Of a stretch of DNA of 9,287 nucleotides, positions 4,653-9,287 are shown in pieces. Source of the DNA: Kiritimatiellia bacterium (GTDB lineage Bacteria; Verrucomicrobiota; Kiritimatiellia; RFP12; UBA1067). Position 1 is the first letter of the stretch. Every line of letters starts with the position of its first letter. The translations under genes and the position numbers were made by a program. The stretch lies in contig JAKSOY010000180.1 in assembly GCA_024405255.1 (NCBI GenBank), positions 1-9,287 on the forward strand, in the 5' to 3' direction. Under the pieces are notes generated by a model that was given only the letters and a program-made list of their open reading frames with translations, made no database searches and had not been told where the DNA came from.

Positions 4653-7511
4653 CTACTTCAGTACGATCGTATCGGGGGCGAGGCCGGGGGCGGAAACGGT
4701 GAGTTTGAGTTCGCCCGGACTTGTGCGGCGAATGACCGCCGTGACTTTACCATAAAACATCGGATGGGAATCGGTTTTCGTGAAGGCCTCGAATTCATGG
4801 GCGTTGCCGTTGCCCACGCCGAGGATCCGCCCTGGTCCGTCGAGACGGAACTGTACACGATCATTCGCCCACGGGTTGCGCACGCCCTTCGCATCGAGCG
4901 CATCCACCTGTACCCAGAGAAGTTCCTCCGGATCATTCGTCAGGCGACGTTCCTGCACCGCCGCCAGGCGTACCGGCTTCTCCGCCGTACACACGCGCGC
5001 CTCGTCGATGACTCGTCCGTCACGCGAACAAACCGCCTTGAGTTCGCCCGGCTCGTACGGCACGTCGAACCACATGAGACGATACTTGTAGCAGATGTCG
5101 TAATAATCCGGGAGCGGTTTCTTCTGTTCCCGTACCACCACCTCGCGAATCGATGGCCATCCGCCTTTCACGCCGGTCACCGTGAGGCGCAGCGCCTTCG
5201 CGGAAACCTCCTGCGCGAACTCCGGCCGCGCCTCGCTCGCGATGGGCTTCTCAAAGATCTTCCGCCACGACACCCCATCCTCCGATGCATCCAGCTGATA
5301 GGCGTACTGCGCGTAGGCATTTTCGAATTCGATGTCCACGTACTTGAAACGGACCGGCTGCGCGCGTTCGAGCGTGACGGCTTCCGGCAGATGGTTTGTT
5401 GCGGCGCACCACCGCGTCATCGGATCGCCGTCCAGCAGATGTCCCGCAAGATTTCCCCGGCTCGTCTCCTCCGAACTCACCGTCACCTTCGCATCGGCGA
5501 AGAGATTCTTGAAGAGGCCCTCGCCCTTCCGACGCACGCCCATCGACTTGCCGTTTACGAACAGTTCCGCCGAATCGCCACTCGTGTAGACGAACACGGG
5601 GACCGTCTTCGAGGCGCGTTTCGGCCACGTCCAGTGCGGCACGAGATGGCAGGTTTCCGCCGTCTTGTTCCACTGGCTGCGGTAGAGGTAGTAGCGATCT
5701 TTGGGAACGCCCGTCAAATCGACGATGCCGAAATACGAGGACCGCGCCTCGCGATTGAACGGCGACGGTTCGCCCAGGTAGTCGATCCCCGTCCAAACGA
5801 ACTCGCCGCAGACGTAGATGTCCTTCTCCATGCGATCGAATTCCCAATCCGCAATATCGGGACCGGCATTGAAGTCGTAGCCCGAGCATTGATACTCACC
5901 CGGCACATGGTCTCGCTTCCCCAGCGGCAGCGTCTCGGGATAGTAGCCGTATGAACTGTGGGCAGACGCGCTTTCGGTGTAGACGATCGCCTGATGGGGA
6001 TAGCGCGCCTTCGCGGGACGATAGCACGCCATGTAGTTCCAGCCGGTGATATCGAGATCCGCAAAGATCTCCGCCTTCATCGGTTCGTCATGGCTCAGGA
6101 AGTAGATGTTGCCGTTGCCCACGGGACGCGTCGCATCCATCTGGCGCATCAGGTCGCGGAAGAAACGGCACCGTTCGCGACTGAGACCGTCGCGCGAGGC
6201 CCCCCGCCCGACGGTTCCCGCGATTTCATTCGACATCGACCAGGCCACCACACACGGATGATTGCGGTCGCGCTTCACAAATGCCTGCAGATTGCGCGCC
6301 ACGTACATTTCAAGATTCTGGTCGCTCCGTCGCCCCGCCGTGCCTTCCCATTTGTCGAAGCATTCGTCCCACACCAGGATGCCCATCTCGTCGCAGAGAT
6401 CCAGTACTTCGGGCGCCGGACAGTTGTGGCTCGTCCTTAGCGCGTTCGCGCCCATGTCCTTCATGATCTGCAGTTGGCGGCGCATGGCCGACTTGTCGAA
6501 CGCCATGCCCAAAAGCCCGAGATCGGAATGGAGGTCGACGCCCTTCATCTGCACGCGGCGTCCGTTGAGATGGAAACCGTTCGCCGCCCAGTCGCTCTTC
6601 GCCGGTTCAGCCGTGGGCGTCGGATACGCAATCGTGCGCACGCCAAAGCGGCACGTCTCACGCGACAGTTCTCGTCCCGAGCCCTCGCAGAGAACGACCT
6701 GAAGGTTGTAGAGATTCGGCGAATCGACATCCCACAGCGCCGGACGCACCAACGAAAAAGTCGCCGCGCCCGCCACCGCCGCCGCTTCAGCAACAAAGTC
6801 GAGTTGCCGTCCATCCCGCCCGACGAGAAGCCGCACCTTCGCGTCCGACGGCAACGCGCCCTCCGTCTCCCACGCCACCCGTACCGTCGCCGCGTCTGAA
6901 GTCACCTGAGGCGTCGTCACAAATACGCCGTGATACGCAAAATGCGCCGCCGCACGCACCCGCAGCGTCACCCGCCGATAGAGACCCGCACCCGGATACC
7001 AGCGCGAGCGATGATCGCGCGTATCGCATCGCACGGCCACCACGTTGCGTTCGCCGACTTTCACGAACGGCGTCGCGTCCACGCGGAAACTCGCGTAGCC
7101 ATAGTCCCATCCGCCGGCAAAGTGTCCGTTCACATAGACTTTCGGCGCCGCCATCACGCCGTCGAAATCGAGGAACACGCAGTCCGTCGGCACGCGGCGG
7201 CCATTCGCATCAAGCTTGAAGCCAATGTCCTTCAGCTCGAACGTCTTGCGATACCAACCCACACCGCGCCACGGCAACTTGCCCGTGCCGCCGTGGGCCT
7301 TCGGATCGAACGGACCCGAAATTGCCCAGTCATGCGGAACCCGCACCGCCTCCCAGCCCGTATCGTCGAAGTTCGGTGCCTCCGCCTTCAGCGTGCACGA
7401 CGGATCCTTCGCGAAACGCCATCCCTCGCCGCCCAACGGCACATCGGCCTCAAACGACCATGCACCCAGCGTCGCACAAAACAACAGACCAGCCACGAGC
7501 GTCTTTTTCAT
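4653..7511 (-). CDS. Secreted GH2 beta-galactosidase-type enzyme with inserted F5/8C domain
   Basis: 952 residues from ATG 7511, which has AAAGGA five bases upstream; the ATG at 7517 overlaps that site. Positions below count from ATG 7517; subtract two for this start. A signal peptide (MKKTLVAGLLFCATLG) leads into the GH2 jelly-roll (about 25-190) and Ig-like domain (about 195-300). The TIM barrel (about 310-630) has GVDLHSD (His330), acid/base Glu431 in WSMSNEI, nucleophile Glu515 in IVYTES, and FVWTGIDYLGEP (573-584), as in beta-galactosidases. A DUF4982-like domain begins at about 638 (VPVFVYTSGDSAELFVNGKS), is broken by a discoidin/F5/8C-type domain (about 672-797, with LDGDPMTRW and ASEDGVSW), and resumes at about 808 (CYKYRLMWFDVPYEPGELKAV). 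A C-terminal GH2 C5-like domain (about 856-954) closes it. It hydrolyses a beta-glycoside, most likely a galactoside, in the periplasm or outside; exact substrate is not readable. Probably co-transcribed with the GH97 gene 33 nt upstream. Confidence 0.93.
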   Translation of the reverse strand: MKKTLVAGLLFCATLGAWSFEADVPLGGEGWRFAKDPSCTLKAEAPNFDDTGWEAVRVPHDWAISGPFDPKAHGGTGKLPWRGVGWYRKTFELKDIGFKLDANGRRVPTDCVFLDFDGVMAAPKVYVNGHFAGGWDYGYASFRVDATPFVKVGERNVVAVRCDTRDHRSRWYPGAGLYRRVTLRVRAAAHFAYHGVFVTTPQVTSDAATVRVAWETEGALPSDAKVRLLVGRDGRQLDFVAEAAAVAGAATFSLVRPALWDVDSPNLYNLQVVLCEGSGRELSRETCRFGVRTIAYPTPTAEPAKSDWAANGFHLNGRRVQMKGVDLHSDLGLLGMAFDKSAMRRQLQIMKDMGANALRTSHNCPAPEVLDLCDEMGILVWDECFDKWEGTAGRRSDQNLEMYVARNLQAFVKRDRNHPCVVAWSMSNEIAGTVGRGASRDGLSRERCRFFRDLMRQMDATRPVGNGNIYFLSHDEPMKAEIFADLDITGWNYMACYRPAKARYPHQAIVYTESASAHSSYGYYPETLPLGKRDHVPGEYQCSGYDFNAGPDIADWEFDRMEKDIYVCGEFVWTGIDYLGEPSPFNREARSSYFGIVDLTGVPKDRYYLYRSQWNKTAETCHLVPHWTWPKRASKTVPVFVYTSGDSAELFVNGKSMGVRRKGEGLFKNLFADAKVTVSSEETSRGNLAGHLLDGDPMTRWCAATNHLPEAVTLERAQPVRFKYVDIEFENAYAQYAYQLDASEDGVSWRKIFEKPIASEARPEFAQEVSAKALRLTVTGVKGGWPSIREVVVREQKKPLPDYYDICYKYRLMWFDVPYEPGELKAVCSRDGRVIDEARVCTAEKPVRLAAVQERRLTNDPEELLWVQVDALDAKGVRNPWANDRVQFRLDGPGRILGVGNGNAHEFEAFTKTDSHPMFYGKVTAVIRRTSPGELKLTVSAPGLAPDTIVLK

Positions 7512-7516
7512 CTGCA

Positions 7517-7522
7517 TCCTTT
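7517..7522 (-). promoter_or_regulatory. Ribosome binding site of GH2 gene
   Basis: AAAGGA on the minus strand, five bases before ATG 7511. It sits in the 33-nt gap after the GH97 stop and sets the start that gives an MKKTL signal peptide. Confidence 0.65.
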
Positions 7523-7544
7523 CTGCACATCGTTCGAAGACGCA

Positions 7545-9287
7545 TTAGCGCGCCCGCGTGAAACGGACAATGCACCCGCCGCCGGGCGCGAGGGTGAAGG
7601 ACATCTTCTCGCCGGCTTTCACCTTTTGCACGCGATGCACGTAATGCGTGGGGGCGGTGGCCGCATCGGCGGCGTCGCTGAAGATTTCAGCCATCCATTC
7701 GCCCTTGCCGAGGAACGCCGTCTCGAAGGCGATCTCCTGCTTTTGGGCGTTGCCGATCGCCGCCGCGTACCACACGTCGCCCGTACGGCGCGCCATCGCC
7801 GCATAAGTGGTGGGCGTGCCGCCGAGGGCCACCGTGTCGTCCCACACAACCGGAATCTGCGCCATGAATTTGAAGCACTCCATGTTGCGCTCGTATTTCG
7901 TAATCGACTCTGCGAGCATCTGGATGTAGGCCTGGAACATCATCACGAGCGCCATCTGGTGGACGCGCGTGCCCTGCGAACCGGGATGGTTGACGATGTT
8001 CTTGTGCTTCCCGAGCGGATAGTTGTCCATCGAGCCGGGCGTGTAGTCCATCGTGCCCGCCACAAGGCGCGTGTAGAACAGACCAAGGTCGTTCGCCATG
8101 AAGTCGTAGTTGTTCTTGAACAGGCGGGTGTTCTCAAGTCCGAACACGCCCTCGAAGCTGAGGATGTTCGGATAGGTACGGCAGAGTCCGGCCGGACGAT
8201 GCGCGCCATGATAGTCCACGAGCAGCTTCCGCTTCGCGCAGAGTTCGGCGAAGCGCCACACGAAGCGTTCCATATCCGCATCGCCGCGATCGAGGAAGTC
8301 GATCTTGAAGCCCTTCAAGCCGATGTCGGCCGCCCAGTCGACGAGGTCCGCCTCGTTACCCTTGAACCACGAAACCGGCAGCCACACGAAGACGCCCACG
8401 CCTTTCTTCTGGCCGTACTCGGCAAGCGCAGGGATGTCGAACTTCGGCGCCTTGTCCCAGAAGACGGTGCGGCCCACATCGCACACGCCGTCGAGATACA
8501 CGTACTCGATGCCGTGCTTCGCGGCGAAGTCGATGTAGCGGCGATACGTTTCCGTGGTGCAGCCCTTTGCCACGCCCAGATTGTCAAAGAAGCACCACCA
8601 GTCCCAAATCACCTTGCCGGGCTTCACCCACGAGAAGTCGCCCGTGGCCGGACGCGCAAGCGCGTCGATGAGGTCGGCCTCGCAGAGCTGCACGGGCGAA
8701 TCGGCGAGGATGAAACCGCGCCACGGGAAGGTGCGCGTCCCTTCCGTTCGAACGAGATAGGGCGCGGTCTTCTTGATCTCCGCGCGCAGAGAGGTATACG
8801 AGATGAAATGCGGCCACGGTGCGAAATCCGCACGCAGACTCACGCCCTTCCCCTCTTCACCCGCACGCCGACGGAGATTCCACACGGGATAGTCGCGTCC
8901 GTCGGAATCGACCACCGCCACCGTGTGGCCCGCGCACGAATAGACGAACGGCAGATAGAAATGCACCTTCCCCTTCTCGCCCGTCGCGAGCGGCAGCGTC
9001 TCCGCCAGCCCGGTCTGCGGCACCGCCTCTTCGAAGCCATACCGCGTCTCGGGCGTGTAGATGCACGTGGCCTTGGCGTCCGGGATGGTCACGCCCGCCT
9101 CTTCGCCTTCCACTCGCATCTCGCCCCCGAAGTTCGTCTCGAAGCGATACGCCACTCCGTCGTTGCGCGCGATGAGCCGCACGCCCCAGCCGCCGAAATC
9201 GGCTTCCGTCTCGTTTGCGACAAGATCGATGAAGCTCTTCTTGTAGATGGGCATCGGCACGGTGCCCGAAAGTGCGCGCGTCTGCGT
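7545..9287 (-). CDS. GH97 glycosidase, alpha-galactosidase-like (5' end beyond window)
   Basis: 580 residues plus TAA are visible; the frame is open to the right edge, so the N-terminus (signal peptide and first strands of the N-domain) is missing. GTG 9260 and ATG 9254 are internal, since the nine codons before them continue the family sequence. GH97 proteins are usually about 640-700 residues. Numbered from GTG 9260: beta-sandwich N-domain to about 205 (DFGGWGVRLIARNDGVAYRF at 21-40), catalytic barrel at about 210-480 (GKVIWDWW, YVYLDG, FKIDFLDR, DYHGAHRPAGLCRTYPN, MDYTPGSMDN, GTRVHQMAL), and a C-terminal beta domain at about 485-571 (FTLAPGGG). Asp321 in KIDFLDR matches the nucleophile position of the retaining GH97 branch typified by Bacteroides BT1871 (alpha-galactosidase), not the inverting SusB branch. 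Glu370 or Glu376 in EGVFGLE is the acid/base candidate; 376 has the spacing of BT1871. Alpha-galactosidase activity is therefore inferred. It pairs with the GH2 gene directly downstream. Confidence 0.93.
   Translation of the reverse strand, partial: TQTRALSGTVPMPIYKKSFIDLVANETEADFGGWGVRLIARNDGVAYRFETNFGGEMRVEGEEAGVTIPDAKATCIYTPETRYGFEEAVPQTGLAETLPLATGEKGKVHFYLPFVYSCAGHTVAVVDSDGRDYPVWNLRRRAGEEGKGVSLRADFAPWPHFISYTSLRAEIKKTAPYLVRTEGTRTFPWRGFILADSPVQLCEADLIDALARPATGDFSWVKPGKVIWDWWCFFDNLGVAKGCTTETYRRYIDFAAKHGIEYVYLDGVCDVGRTVFWDKAPKFDIPALAEYGQKKGVGVFVWLPVSWFKGNEADLVDWAADIGLKGFKIDFLDRGDADMERFVWRFAELCAKRKLLVDYHGAHRPAGLCRTYPNILSFEGVFGLENTRLFKNNYDFMANDLGLFYTRLVAGTMDYTPGSMDNYPLGKHKNIVNHPGSQGTRVHQMALVMMFQAYIQMLAESITKYERNMECFKFMAQIPVVWDDTVALGGTPTTYAAMARRTGDVWYAAAIGNAQKQEIAFETAFLGKGEWMAEIFSDAADAATAPTHYVHRVQKVKAGEKMSFTLAPGGGCIVRFTRAR

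Noticed and set aside
4764..5954. Plus-strand ORF of 396 codons
   Set aside because: Antisense to the GH2 gene in GC-rich sequence. It is Arg/His/Leu-rich, without a family signature or ribosome site, and the minus strand encodes a complete GH2 here.

Overview
The window reads as one strand of a bacterial accessory region. Every gene I can support lies on the minus strand, so the text order below runs from high to low coordinates. The two glycoside hydrolases at the right end are exported-type enzymes of a saccharolytic gut or rumen style. Together with ExbD-like and AAA/DUF4143 proteins they suggest a Gram-negative fermenter. Uncultured members of the Verrucomicrobiota/Kiritimatiellota/Lentisphaerota group or the Bacteroidota are the best guesses. 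This placement is inference from gene content and style; no ribosomal or other marker gene is present.

Right part (about 4650-9287, visibly GC-rich): a 5'-truncated GH97 glycosidase, predicted retaining and alpha-galactosidase-like, is followed after 33 nt by a secreted GH2 enzyme of beta-galactosidase type. The GH2 has a discoidin (F5/8 type C) domain apparently inserted inside its DUF4982-like domain. The pair probably forms a galactoside-degrading operon.

Middle (about 3840-4560): a MacroD/YmdB-type macrodomain hydrolase, then a short ORF consisting mainly of a second copy (140 bp, 129/140 identical) of part of a small membrane-protein gene found 1,410 bp away.

Left-middle (about 1485-3800, lower GC): a tightly packed cluster. 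It starts behind a perfect 16-bp palindrome and runs through a Phd/YefM-type antitoxin with no recognisable toxin, a two-helix membrane protein with a PH-like domain, a three-helix membrane protein, and an anchored protein with two ExbD-like halves and a C-terminal CxxCH. The last three genes overlap or are coupled (an 11-nt overlap, then TGATG). They are likely co-translated and may form an envelope complex.

Left end (1-1440): three 14-bp direct repeats spaced exactly 33 bp apart lie just upstream of an AAA+/DUF4143 ATPase. This ATPase reads open through the left edge of the window with 438 codons and no stop. The most unusual material is the antitoxin-headed membrane cluster, the dispersed 140-bp duplication and the phased repeats.
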